A stretch of 64,000 nucleotides of DNA from VAUL01 sp964603155 (GCA_964603155.1 CAZRTZ010000001.1:1-64000), one strand, 5' to 3'; positions 8,764 through 17,139 are shown, counted from the first letter of the stretch. The notes: generated from the sequence alone by a model not told the origin. Made by a program: numbers and translations.

Positions 8764-9159
8764 ATGACAGCGGTGAAAGAGATCAGCGTGGTTCTGTACG
8801 GTTATCGTCTCAAGGGGAAGAAGTGGCATCCGCCTGTGCTGGAGCAGGAGATTAGGGACTTCATTGCCGGTCTGGCGGCTGACTATGAAAGGTATGGTAT
8901 ATCAGTTACTTACAATGAGGAGCTTGACAGGGTGCTCGAAGTCAAGGGGTACGGTGATCTGCTCAATACCGTAAGACTGCGTACCAATGACAGCTCCTTG
9001 GGAAGTCCCTGCCTTGGCCACGTCATCGGCCAGAGCGAGCACTGCGATCTTCTCGAAGACATCCGCCGCGGCATTTCACGCATCGCCTTCGCCCCGGAAA
9101 CCATCGAGCCGGACGGATCCAGTAAAAAAGTCTGCCACAACTGCGGCTGCGGCTGCTGA
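8764..9159 (+). CDS. Small unknown protein with C-terminal CxxCGCGC tail
   Basis: I do not recognise this 131-aa protein. It begins MTAVKEISVVLYGYRLKGKK, has a mixed alpha/beta-looking body with no signal peptide, and ends KVCHNCGCGC, five cysteines or so packed into the last eight positions. Such a tail could bind a metal or an Fe-S cluster, or be a modification site. The ATG at 8764 follows the previous stop by 4 bp; GTG 8773 is an alternative. It is probably co-transcribed with dut and the Sua5-like gene. Confidence 0.75.
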   Translation: MTAVKEISVVLYGYRLKGKKWHPPVLEQEIRDFIAGLAADYERYGISVTYNEELDRVLEVKGYGDLLNTVRLRTNDSSLGSPCLGHVIGQSEHCDLLEDIRRGISRIAFAPETIEPDGSSKKVCHNCGCGC

Positions 9160-9197
9160 TTCTTCTGCGTTCGCGGTCTGTAGACCGCTCTCCCGAA

Positions 9198-9998
9198 CTA
9201 TTTCCCCCCGCGCCGCAGCAACTCTTCCTCGACCAGTTTTCTTTGCCGCGGGTTCAGCCGCCGCGATGCCAGTAGATTGCGTGCGTCCTGAGTGCGCAGG
9301 CCGGGTAGATACTGCACGAACCAGATGTCCGGGGTGCGCGGGTTTTTGAGCATCGCCATGCGCAGGTTCGGCCGGGTTTGCCATTTCTGGCTGCGACCGA
9401 CCATGGAGATGCTGTCCGCATTGGCGGCCTGGCTGTTCAGAAACTGCAGGATTGCCACTTCTCGCAGGTGCGGGTTGGTCAGGCAGATGTCAACCAGGCG
9501 AGGATCGCCCTCCTTGAGCATCTCGCCAACGACTGTGGCCGTGGCCCGCCGGGCCAGAGTCAGTTTGTTGCCCAGTTCCGTCGTCGGCAGGCGCTGCAGG
9601 ATGGCACGCTCTGCTGCGAACTTCTGGTCGGGGGTAATCCCGGGGAGATAGCAAAGATCGACCAGTTCGAAGAGGTGCAGGTGGGGGAGAAGTGCCAGGA
9701 TCACCGGCCCGGGAGTCCCGGGATTGCGCACCAGGGCGAGTTGCAGACGGTGGCTCTCCCGGCTGATTTCGAGCTGATAGATGGCTTTGAGCAGGTCTTC
9801 ACTCAGGTCGCGCCGCTTGAGCAGCGCCAACAGGTGCTCTTCGCTTAAGGAGCGGTTCTTCAAGGCGCTGCGCAGAACTTCCGGCGCCGGATCCTGCAGG
9901 ACGACGTGGAGTTCGTCGCCGCCGGCGGTCAACGCCCGATGCAGGCGCTTCACCAGGTCGGGATCGATGATGCGGGTGGCGTGACTTTCGTCGGTCAT
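9198..9998 (-). CDS. Unknown helical-repeat protein (HEAT/LRV-like)
   Basis: No family name can be given with confidence. The 266-aa protein is leucine-rich and helical, with recurring units built around an N-P turn: LVRNPGTPG, LTNPHLREVAIL and LKNPRTPDIWF, plus LLALLKRRDLSEDLL. This looks like an alpha-solenoid scaffold. It has no signal peptide or membrane segment. I start at ATG 9998; a longer frame to 10043 would run into a dispersed intergenic repeat and is less likely. It lies downstream of tgt on the same strand. Confidence 0.7.
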   Translation of the reverse strand: MTDESHATRIIDPDLVKRLHRALTAGGDELHVVLQDPAPEVLRSALKNRSLSEEHLLALLKRRDLSEDLLKAIYQLEISRESHRLQLALVRNPGTPGPVILALLPHLHLFELVDLCYLPGITPDQKFAAERAILQRLPTTELGNKLTLARRATATVVGEMLKEGDPRLVDICLTNPHLREVAILQFLNSQAANADSISMVGRSQKWQTRPNLRMAMLKNPRTPDIWFVQYLPGLRTQDARNLLASRRLNPRQRKLVEEELLRRGGK

Positions 9999-10010
9999 AA
10001 GGCAAGTTCT

Positions 10011-10134
10011 AACGCGGAGACGCCGAGGCGCGGAGAAAATCAAGAACCTGAGATAAAGCCCTCAAGTCCCAACGACTCATTTCTCGGGACGTTGTTTGAT
10101 TCCTTGTTTTTCAGCGTCTCCGCGCCTCCGTGTT
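10011..10134. repeat. Imperfect inverted repeat, dispersed intergenic element
   Basis: The left arm 10011-10044 (AACGCGGAGACGCCGAGGCG...) and the right arm 10103-10134 are near reverse complements, each about 32 bases, around a 58-base centre. The motif of GGAG/CGCGG steps resembles short REP-like repeats scattered in many environmental genomes. It fills the tgt-distal gap and contains no gene. Confidence 0.65.
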
Positions 10135-10142
10135 GAATTGTT

Positions 10143-11267
10143 TCATTCGCCCCCCTTGCCGTCGTCTTTTCCATATTGCCCGAGGAACTCCCGCTTCCAC
10201 TCCCCGTAATGCCCTGCCTCGATCGCCGTGCGCGCGCCGGCGGCGAGGTCAAGGAAGAAACGGACGTTGTGGATCGCCGAAAGGGTCGCCGAGAGGATCT
10301 CGTTGGCGTTGAACAGGTGGTGCAGGTAGGCGCGCGAGAAGTTGGCGCAGCAGTAGCAGTTGCAGCCGGCATCGACCGGGAAGAAGTCGCGGCGGTAGCG
10401 GCGGCTGGTCAGGCGGATGCGGCCGCGCCGGGTGAAGAGCGTGGCGCTGCGGGCATAACGGGTCGGAATGACGCAGTCGAACATGTCCATGCCGCGCTCG
10501 ATACTCTCCAAGATGTCCTCGGGTAGGCCGACCCCCATCAGGTAACGTGGCTTGTGCGCGGGGAGGAACGGCTCGGTGCAGTCGACCACCTGCTTGAGCA
10601 ACTCCAGACCCTCGCCGACGCTGACCCCGCCGATGGCGTAGCCGATGGCATCCAGGGCCGTCAGGGCCTCGGCGCACTGCTTGCGCAGGTCCGGGTAGAC
10701 ACCCCCCTGGACGATGGGGAAGAGCGCCTGATCCGGGCGCTGGTGGGCCTTCATGCACTCCTCGGCCCAGCGCAGCGTCTTTTTGATCGATTTGGCGGCA
10801 TAAGCGTGGGTGGCCGGGAAAGGGATGCACTCGTCGAAGGCCATGATGATGTCGGCGCCAAGCTGGTTCTGGATCGTCGTGGCCTCCTTCGGGCCGAGGA
10901 AGATGCGCTCGCCGCTGACCTCGTGGGCGAAGAACACGCCGTCCTCGGTGATCTCCTTTTTCGGCAGGGAGAAGACCTGGAAACCTCCGCTGTCGGTAAG
11001 GATCGGCTTGTCCCAGGCCATGAAGCGGTGCAGTCCGCCGGCCTTGGCCACCAGTTGCTCGCCGGGTTTGAGATGCAGGTGGTAGGTATTGGACAGGATA
11101 ATCTGCGCCCCGGTCTCAAGGACCTGGGCGGTAGTCATCGCCTTGAGTGCGCCGTGGGTGCCGACCGGCATGAAAATCGGCGTCTCGATGGCCCCGTGGG
11201 GGGTATGCAGGCGCCCCCGTCGGGCCCGGGTCGCGGGGTCGGTGGCGAGTAGTTCGAAGCAAAACAT
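10143..11267 (-). CDS. tgt: tRNA-guanine(34) transglycosylase
   Basis: Tgt exchanges G34 for preQ1 in tRNAs with GUN anticodons, a step of queuosine synthesis. The 374-aa protein has the nucleophile/base-binding block LTDSGGFQVFSL (Asp92), IVQGGVYPDLR, GGVSVGEG, the DCVIPTR active-site motif, and a zinc site CNCYCC followed by HH. The ATG at 11267 has AAGGAT six bases upstream; longer frames lack a ribosome site. No other queuosine gene is nearby. Confidence 0.97.
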   Translation of the reverse strand: MFCFELLATDPATRARRGRLHTPHGAIETPIFMPVGTHGALKAMTTAQVLETGAQIILSNTYHLHLKPGEQLVAKAGGLHRFMAWDKPILTDSGGFQVFSLPKKEITEDGVFFAHEVSGERIFLGPKEATTIQNQLGADIIMAFDECIPFPATHAYAAKSIKKTLRWAEECMKAHQRPDQALFPIVQGGVYPDLRKQCAEALTALDAIGYAIGGVSVGEGLELLKQVVDCTEPFLPAHKPRYLMGVGLPEDILESIERGMDMFDCVIPTRYARSATLFTRRGRIRLTSRRYRRDFFPVDAGCNCYCCANFSRAYLHHLFNANEILSATLSAIHNVRFFLDLAAGARTAIEAGHYGEWKREFLGQYGKDDGKGGE

Positions 11268-11310
11268 TTTGATCCTTTCGGTGATGCTAAATGCTTGCAA
11301 AATCATCAAC

Positions 11311-11339
11311 AATCTAGCAGAAATAACCCATGACATCAA
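11311..11339 (-). promoter_or_regulatory. Probable sigma-70 promoter for tgt
   Basis: On the minus strand TTGATG (11339-11334), a 17-bp spacer and TAGATT (11316-11311) lie 44 bp before the tgt start, in the divergent gap with the Cas6-like gene. Confidence 0.5.
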
Positions 11340-11403
11340 CGCGTTCCGGGACATTGCCATGAGCTTGATCCCTTCGTACCCGTCTTTGCTCTCGCGGGCC
11401 GAT

Positions 11404-12288
11404 ATGGCCAAACTACGCTTTACCCTCGATTTCCTCTCCCCGTGTCGTTTCTCCCCATACTCTCTGCTGAACCTGCGTCAGCGCCTGTTGGCCTGTGGCC
11501 GGGAGTTCCCCGGCACACAGACGGAAGGGCTTTTCTCCCCCGCTCTCAGCGATGACCCTGCGGCCCTGCGGCGTTTTCAAAAGCCGTCACCGGCCTTCGT
11601 CCTGCGCCCGCCACCGGCCGGCAGACTGGTTTGGCAGGAAGGCGACACGCTGGATCTCGATGTGCTTTTCCTGGGAGGCGGGTTGCAGCAGATTCCGTTC
11701 TTTCTCTCCCTGTTGCGGGCCCTGGGAAACTGCGGGTTGCTGGCCGGGGATGAGGGGCGGTTCGAGGTTGCGGCGATCGCCTGTCAGGCAGCGACAGGCA
11801 GCTGGCGGGCCCTGTCGCCGGGTCGGCATGCGGCATCGCTCTCGCCGGATGTCATCTCGCTTGGCATGTATCTCGATGAGCAACTGCCTTTGTCGCTGCC
11901 GGTCCTGCTGGAAGTGACCACCCCTGCGCGGCTGGTCGCTGCAGGCCGGGTCCTGCGTCGGCCGCGTTTTGTCCAGTTGTTTCCCTTCATGCTCCGGCGG
12001 GTGACCTCGATGCTGTACTACCACTGCCATCTGGAGCCGGTTGACGATCCCGGAAGCTTGCTGGCCGCGGCAAATCAGGTCGAGGCGGTCTGGCAGGCGA
12101 CATCCTGGCACGATTGGCGTGAGTTGGGGGAGGGCGGTGCCGTCGGTAAAGTCGGCGGATTGACCGGAGAGTTGCGGCTTGACGGAGCCGGCTTGGAAGA
12201 GCTGAGCTGGATCATTCTTCTGGCGGCCCTGTTCGGCATTGGACGTGGTGCCGCATTCGGATCGGGACAGCTCCGGCTGACTTGTTGA
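11404..12288 (+). CDS. Orphan Cas6-like RAMP protein (CRISPR_Cas6/DUF2276 type)
   Basis: The 294-aa protein opens with a beta strand like a ferredoxin-fold RAMP (MAKLRFTLDFLSPCRF). Near its end it carries FGIGRGAAFGSGQLRL, the glycine-rich loop typical of Cas6-type RAMPs. The middle is poorly conserved. Cas6 processes pre-crRNA, but no CRISPR array or other cas gene is within this window, so the role may differ. The start is uncertain: ATG 11404 gives the clean first strand, ATG 11359 would add 15 residues, and neither has a good ribosome site. It is divergent from tgt. Confidence 0.65.
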   Translation: MAKLRFTLDFLSPCRFSPYSLLNLRQRLLACGREFPGTQTEGLFSPALSDDPAALRRFQKPSPAFVLRPPPAGRLVWQEGDTLDLDVLFLGGGLQQIPFFLSLLRALGNCGLLAGDEGRFEVAAIACQAATGSWRALSPGRHAASLSPDVISLGMYLDEQLPLSLPVLLEVTTPARLVAAGRVLRRPRFVQLFPFMLRRVTSMLYYHCHLEPVDDPGSLLAAANQVEAVWQATSWHDWRELGEGGAVGKVGGLTGELRLDGAGLEELSWIILLAALFGIGRGAAFGSGQLRLTC

Positions 12289-12332
12289 GAACGCCGTGAC
12301 CATCGGGAATGGAACTATAGTGGTGAATTTAG

Positions 12333-12360
12333 TTGCTACTATGGACAAGGTCGCTATAAT
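12333..12360 (+). promoter_or_regulatory. Sigma-70 promoter for the GGDEF gene
   Basis: TTGCTA (12333-12338), 16 bp, then a perfect TATAAT (12355-12360). It lies in an AT-rich gap 87 bp before the GGDEF gene start. Confidence 0.6.
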
Positions 12361-12446
12361 ATTGAAATTTAATGGTGTTGTCGTTAGTTTCAGGATATTG
12401 AATGTAATAGAGCTTCGTTAAGGTAACCGGAGATGATTGTAACTTT

Positions 12447-13412
12447 ATGCAGCCGACCCTGATTCGCCAGATTCTGACCAGCTTTCTGATCGTGTGTGCA
12501 GTGTTTGCGATCGGTTGGTTGATTTCCCTGTACATGCTGCAGGAAGTTGCCAACCAGCTGGCCAAAATCAATGACGTTTCGACCGGCAGTGTGGCGCGAA
12601 CCCGCGAGTTGCTGCATAACGGGCAGGTGGCTGTCCTGCTCCTCGGCCTGATCGGCTTTCTTGGCGGGCTGATCGGTATGTCGATCGCCTCCAGCCAGAC
12701 CAGTCGCATGCTCAAGCGCCTCAAGCTTGCCACCGACCAGCTGGCCAACGTCGTTCTCGATCAGGATGTTTTCAAAGGGGTCGCGGCCAGTGACAATCTG
12801 GAAAACGATATCCGCGCCATGATGAAGAAAATCCAGGAGAGTCAGTTGCTCTGCCTGGATGCCAGCCCGTTGACGCGTCTTCCCGGCAACATCGCCATCG
12901 AGCAGGTTCTTAACGGCAAGATGACGAACGGCGAGAAATTTGCGCTTTGTTACATCGATCTGGATGATTTCAAGGCCTTCAATGATCGCTATGGCTATGC
13001 CCGCGGCAGCGAGCTGATCAAGATGACCGGAGAGGTCATTCACAGGGCAAAAAACACCCATGGTGATGCGGGGGACTTCGTCGGCCATATTGGCGGCGAT
13101 GATTTTGTCCTGATTACCTCGCCCGACAGTATCGATGTCGTCTGCCAGGCGATTATCTCCGCCTTCGATCAGGCGGCTCCCACCTTCTATGACGAAGTCG
13201 ACCGCAATCGCGGCTATCTCGAAGGGACCGACCGCTACGGCGTCTCCCGGCGTTTCCCGCTGATTTCCATTTCGATCGCGGTGGTCTCCGACACCCGGCG
13301 CACTTTCACCTCTCCGATCGAAATCGCCCGGGTCGCCAACGAAGTCAAGGATTACGTCAAGACCCTGCCTGGCAGCAATTACCTGGTCGACCGGCGCACC
13401 GGGCAACGCTAG
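12447..13412 (+). CDS. Membrane-bound GGDEF protein, probable diguanylate cyclase
   Basis: The 321-aa protein has two membrane helices (about 10-32 and 58-82) around a short periplasmic loop. A HAMP-like stretch follows, then a GGDEF domain: LTRLPGNIAIEQ, DLDDFKAFNDRYGYARGSEL and the active-site GGDDF. These fit an active c-di-GMP synthase. The product-inhibition RxxD site is replaced by DAGD, so feedback control is probably absent. No SD is seen close to ATG 12447 (CGGAG lies 17-18 bases upstream). The permease gene starts 3 bp after it, so they form an operon. Confidence 0.85.
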   Translation: MQPTLIRQILTSFLIVCAVFAIGWLISLYMLQEVANQLAKINDVSTGSVARTRELLHNGQVAVLLLGLIGFLGGLIGMSIASSQTSRMLKRLKLATDQLANVVLDQDVFKGVAASDNLENDIRAMMKKIQESQLLCLDASPLTRLPGNIAIEQVLNGKMTNGEKFALCYIDLDDFKAFNDRYGYARGSELIKMTGEVIHRAKNTHGDAGDFVGHIGGDDFVLITSPDSIDVVCQAIISAFDQAAPTFYDEVDRNRGYLEGTDRYGVSRRFPLISISIAVVSDTRRTFTSPIEIARVANEVKDYVKTLPGSNYLVDRRTGQR

Positions 13413-13415
13413 GCA

Positions 13416-14438
13416 ATGGCTAACGCCGACCCCGCAGTTTCCCGTTATGAAATCGCTTCCTGGGTGATCGCCGGCGTTCTGCTGGTGACAGCCGTCAAAT
13501 TTCGCCTGCTGTCGGCACTGTTTGCCGGGTTCGCCGTCTACGAGCTGGTCTACCTCCTTGTACATCTGCTGCGACTGCAGCGCCTGGCAGGTCGATGGGC
13601 CAAGGTTGTGGCCGCGACCCTTTTGGCTCTGTTCATCATTTCCCTGCTAACGGTAATGGTCTTTCTCGCCGCCGCGTTCATTCGCGGCAGCGCTGCGGCT
13701 TTACCCAATCTGATTTCCTCCATGGCAGATATCATTGCGACCTCCCGCGACCTGCTTCCTCCAGGGGTGGAAGACAACGTGCCGCAGAATGTCGAGGAAT
13801 TGAAGCAGGCGATGGCCGCCTGGCTCAAGGCTCACTCGGGCGACCTGCAGATTGTCGGCCATGAGTCGCTGCGCACGGCGGTTCTGTTGTTCATGGGGAT
13901 GGCAATCGGCGGCATTCTCTCTCTCCGCGAAGTTTTGCCGCGTGAACGTGGCGTTGCGCCGCTGGCCGATGTGCTGGTCGAGAGGGTTGAACGTTTCGGG
14001 GACGCCTTCCGCCGGGTGGTTTTCGCCCAGGTGCGGATCGCCGCGATCAATGCGTTCCTGACCTGGCTCTACCTGGGCGTAGCCCTGCCGTTGATGGGGC
14101 ACGAACTGCCTTACACCAACGTGCTGATCGGCGTGACTTTCATGGCCGGCATGCTGCCGGTGATCGGCAACCTGATTTCCAATACGGTGATCGTTACCGT
14201 CAGCCTGAGCATCTCCTTCTGGCTGGCGCTCTCCTCGCTGACTTTTCTGGTGGTCATTCACAAGCTGGAATATTTCCTCAACGCCCATATCATTGCCACG
14301 CGCATCCGTTGCAAGGCCTGGGAGTTGCTGGTCGCCATGCTGGTCATGGAGGCGGTCTTCGGCTTCCGCGGCCTGGTTGCCGCGCCGGTCTTTTATGCGT
14401 ACGTGAAAGACGAATTGACCAGCCGGGGGTTGATCTGA
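13416..14438 (+). CDS. AI-2E family transporter (PerM/YdiK type permease)
   Basis: The 340-aa integral membrane protein has about seven or eight helices and a soluble stretch at about 90-150. The C-terminal region GMLPVIGNLISN and the later HKLEYFLNAHII match the AI-2E transporter superfamily, which often reads PVIGPxxS and exports small molecules or ions. The substrate is unknown. It is coupled to the GGDEF gene, which suggests shared control rather than a shown link to c-di-GMP. Confidence 0.82.
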   Translation: MANADPAVSRYEIASWVIAGVLLVTAVKFRLLSALFAGFAVYELVYLLVHLLRLQRLAGRWAKVVAATLLALFIISLLTVMVFLAAAFIRGSAAALPNLISSMADIIATSRDLLPPGVEDNVPQNVEELKQAMAAWLKAHSGDLQIVGHESLRTAVLLFMGMAIGGILSLREVLPRERGVAPLADVLVERVERFGDAFRRVVFAQVRIAAINAFLTWLYLGVALPLMGHELPYTNVLIGVTFMAGMLPVIGNLISNTVIVTVSLSISFWLALSSLTFLVVIHKLEYFLNAHIIATRIRCKAWELLVAMLVMEAVFGFRGLVAAPVFYAYVKDELTSRGLI

Positions 14439-14474
14439 ATATCGCTGAATTGCTGAAGGGCTGCTTACCGCACC

Positions 14475-14546
14475 GTTGAATGGTTGAATAGAGAAGACCA
14501 AGACTCTAAACGATTCAACGAGCACAACAACATTCAACGATTCAAC
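14475..14546. repeat. Inverted repeat of GTTGAATnGTTGAAT units
   Basis: GTTGAATGGTTGAAT (14475-14489) and its near reverse complement (14532-14546, one mismatch) flank a third partial ATTCAAC copy at about 14512. Related GTTGAGT units occur near 17027-17048. It is non-coding and sits between two convergent genes. Confidence 0.6.
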
Positions 14547-14560
14547 CGCCTGAACGAAGC

Positions 14561-14588
14561 AAAAAGGCCGGAACATTCCGGCCTTTTT
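14561..14588. terminator. Bidirectional intrinsic terminator
   Basis: A 13-bp perfect stem AAAAAGGCCGGAA / TTCCGGCCTTTTT carries A and T tracts on both sides. It serves the AI-2E permease gene on plus and the oxidoreductase gene on minus, which converge here. Confidence 0.9.
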
Positions 14589-14609
14589 GTGAGCTGACAG
14601 TTTCCCGCT

Positions 14610-15605
14610 CTAGTCCAGTCGGACTACCGTCCGCCCCTGCAGCTGTCCTTTGAGGATGGCGGCGATTCTTTCCTCAAGCCCGTCAAGAGCGCATTCGGAA
14701 ACGAGGCTCTCCAGTTGCGTCAATCGCCAGTCGCCGGCCAGTTTGTTCCAGACGATGGTGCGCAGCGGCAAGGGGCACTGGACCGAATCGATGCCGAAGA
14801 GGCTGACGCCGCGCAGGATGAAAGGATAGACGTTGACGTTGAGGTCAGGGGAGCCGACCAGCCCGCAACAGGTGACCGCCCCGCCGTAGCGCGTGGCCTT
14901 GATCGCCGCAACCAAAGTTTCCCCACCGACGCAATCGACAACACCGTTCCAGCGTTCCTTGAGCATCGGCCGCTCGAAGTTGGCGGTGACCTCCGCACGC
15001 GGAATCACCCGAGTGGCGCCGAGTGTTTGGAGAAACCCGGCCGCTTCCGGTTTGCCGGTCGCCGCCGTCACCTGGTAGCCGAGTCTGGCCAGCAGGGCCA
15101 CGGCCACGCAACCGACGCCGCCGGTCGCCCCGGTCACCAGGATTTCTCCGGCTTCCGGCCTGATCCCGTGCCCGACCAGGGCGTGGACCGACAGGGCCGC
15201 CGTCAGACCGGCCGTACCTATCGCCATGCTGTCACGTAGGGAGAGGCCGGCCGGGAGGGGGAGGGCCCAGGCAGAGGGGATGCGGATCAGCTGACCGTAG
15301 CCGCCGTCGGTTTCCATGCCGAGGTCAAAGCCGGTGACAATGACCGGAGTCCCGGCTTGGAAACGGCCGCTGCTGTCGCTGACCACCTCGCCGGCGGCAT
15401 CGATCCCGGGCGTGTGCGGGAAGTTGCGGGTGACGCCGGGGTGGCCGGTGGCGGAGAGGGCGTCCTTGTAGTTGAGCGACGACCAGCGCACGCGCACCAT
15501 CAGTTCGCCGGCGGCGAGATCTTCCGTGGAGCGAGTGACAATACTGCGGGTAAAGCGCTTCGGTTCGGGCTGTTCGACCAGCAGGGCTTTAAATGTTTCA
15601 GACAT
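14610..15605 (-). CDS. MDR-superfamily oxidoreductase, YhdH/YhfP (AcuI) type
   Basis: The 331-aa zinc-free medium-chain dehydrogenase has the family pieces SSLNYKDALSATG, PGIDAAGEVV and the nucleotide site VTGATGGVGCVAVALL. It ends with LKGQLQGRTVV. The YhdH/AcuI branch includes NADPH acryloyl-CoA reductases; the natural substrate here is not known. Start ATG 15605 has GGAG eight bases upstream; an earlier in-frame start to 15692 would overlap the neighbouring gene and lacks a site. Confidence 0.9.
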   Translation of the reverse strand: MSETFKALLVEQPEPKRFTRSIVTRSTEDLAAGELMVRVRWSSLNYKDALSATGHPGVTRNFPHTPGIDAAGEVVSDSSGRFQAGTPVIVTGFDLGMETDGGYGQLIRIPSAWALPLPAGLSLRDSMAIGTAGLTAALSVHALVGHGIRPEAGEILVTGATGGVGCVAVALLARLGYQVTAATGKPEAAGFLQTLGATRVIPRAEVTANFERPMLKERWNGVVDCVGGETLVAAIKATRYGGAVTCCGLVGSPDLNVNVYPFILRGVSLFGIDSVQCPLPLRTIVWNKLAGDWRLTQLESLVSECALDGLEERIAAILKGQLQGRTVVRLD

Positions 15606-15618
15606 GGGCGTCTCCTTT

Positions 15619-16995
15619 CTAGCCGACCTCGTTATAAATCCGTTCGCGAAATTCCACGCCCAACCTATCCGCAACCGCACGGCAGGTGGCAATGTCGATT
15701 CCCGGGATAGTTACGGCGGTGGCGACCACCGTCGGAATGTAGGTTTTGGCTTCGCGAAGAAAATCGAGAATTGCGTGATATCCGGCCTCTCCAAATGCGG
15801 ACTGGCATATCTCCTGGTAGCTGACGGAATCCGGGGCGTTAAGCGAAACGCTAATCACGTCGATCAAACCCTGCAACTCCGGCAGGATGTTGCGTCCGTG
15901 CACGAGGTTGGCCTGGCCGTCGGTGTTAATACGGATTTTCTTGCCACGACTTTTCAGCCAGCCGGCAACTTCCTTGATCAGATCCAGGCGCAGCAGCGGC
16001 TCACCATAACCGCAGAAGACCACCTCGTCATAGCGGGAGGGGTCGCCGATGGCGGCGATAACCTCGGCGACACCCGGTTCGTGCTCCAGGCAGAGCTGAT
16101 GACCCTTGACGGTAAAATCCTTGAATTTCGCGCAGAAGGTGCAGTGATTGGTGCAGCGGTTGGTGATGTTGAGATAGAGACTGTTGCGAATCTGATAGGC
16201 GATCCTGGTCGCCTGGTCGACCGAGCCGATGCCGAAAAGCCGGTGGGCATTGAGTGAAGTGACCCGCGCGACATCATCCAGCGTCAGCCCCTTGATACGG
16301 GCCAGTTCTTGAGCCGTCGCACGCACGTAGGCCGGTTCACAGCGCTTCCCCCGCCACGTTTGCGGAGAGAGGTAGGGACAGTCGGTTTCCAGCAGCATGA
16401 CATCGACCGGCAGGGCCGCGGCAACCTCGACAAGACTGTTTTTCGGGTAGGTCAGCGGTCCGGCGAAAGAGATGAAGAAGCCGAGGGTCAGACACTCGCG
16501 GGCGAAGGCCAGGTCGCCGGAGAAGCAGTGCATGACTCCGCCCACCTCGCTGGCTCCCTCCTCACGCAAAATGGCGAGAACTTCGTCGTGGGCGTCGCGA
16601 TCGTGGACAATCAGCGGCTTGTCGAGCTCCCTGGCCAGGCGAATCTGGGCACGGAAGGCGTTGCGCTGGAGATCGCGGGGGGAGCGGTCGCGATAAAAAT
16701 CGAGGCCGGTCTCACCGATGGCCACAACTTTCGGGTGGGCCGCCAGTCGGCGCAATTCGCCGAGAGCGGCGGCGTCGATCGTGTCGGTATCGTGGGGATG
16801 GATGCCGATGCTGGCCCACACGTTCGGATAGCGTTCGGCCAGTTCACAGCTGGCTTGTGAACTGGACAGATCGCAACCGACGGTGAGGATGGTCGTGACA
16901 CCGGCCTCCGCAGCGCGAGCGATCACGCCGGTAACATCGCCGTGGAACTGTGCGGAATCGAGATGGGCGTGGGTGTCGATCAGGGGGGTGAGCAT
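15619..16995 (-). CDS. Fusion of TatD-family DNase and radical SAM domain
   Basis: The 458-aa protein joins two enzymes. Residues 1-255 or so are a TatD metal hydrolase: LIDTHAHLD, IGIHPHD, IGETGLDFYRD, HDRDAH, METDCPYL-like LLETDCPYLSPQ. From about 265 a radical SAM domain follows, with CTNHCTFC (C-x3-C-x2-C) and GYGEPLLR as SAM-binding motif. A separate radical SAM family is known as TatD-linked, so the fusion states a real partnership. Substrates are unknown. The ATG at 16995 starts directly at the TatD fold; ATG 17013 adds six residues. It is last in the tmk-metG gene row. Confidence 0.9.
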   Translation of the reverse strand: MLTPLIDTHAHLDSAQFHGDVTGVIARAAEAGVTTILTVGCDLSSSQASCELAERYPNVWASIGIHPHDTDTIDAAALGELRRLAAHPKVVAIGETGLDFYRDRSPRDLQRNAFRAQIRLARELDKPLIVHDRDAHDEVLAILREEGASEVGGVMHCFSGDLAFARECLTLGFFISFAGPLTYPKNSLVEVAAALPVDVMLLETDCPYLSPQTWRGKRCEPAYVRATAQELARIKGLTLDDVARVTSLNAHRLFGIGSVDQATRIAYQIRNSLYLNITNRCTNHCTFCAKFKDFTVKGHQLCLEHEPGVAEVIAAIGDPSRYDEVVFCGYGEPLLRLDLIKEVAGWLKSRGKKIRINTDGQANLVHGRNILPELQGLIDVISVSLNAPDSVSYQEICQSAFGEAGYHAILDFLREAKTYIPTVVATAVTIPGIDIATCRAVADRLGVEFRERIYNEVG

Positions 16996-17109
16996 GTCAT
17001 TTGGGCAGCTCATAACCGAGTGAGCTGTCGAGTGGTTGAGTCGTTGAGTGGGTACATCACAAATGGATGGGTCCAGTTGCGAATGCAACTTAACACTCTA
17101 CGATTCGAT

Positions 17110-17139
17110 GCAGGCATGGCGACTGGCAGCCATGCCTGC
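17110..17139. other. Hairpin at the metG 3' end
   Basis: GCAGGCATGGC (17110-17120) pairs perfectly with GCCATGCCTGC (17129-17139), ending on the metG stop codon. There is no T run, so it is not a clear intrinsic terminator; it may stabilise the mRNA end or slow transcription towards the TatD gene. Confidence 0.5.
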
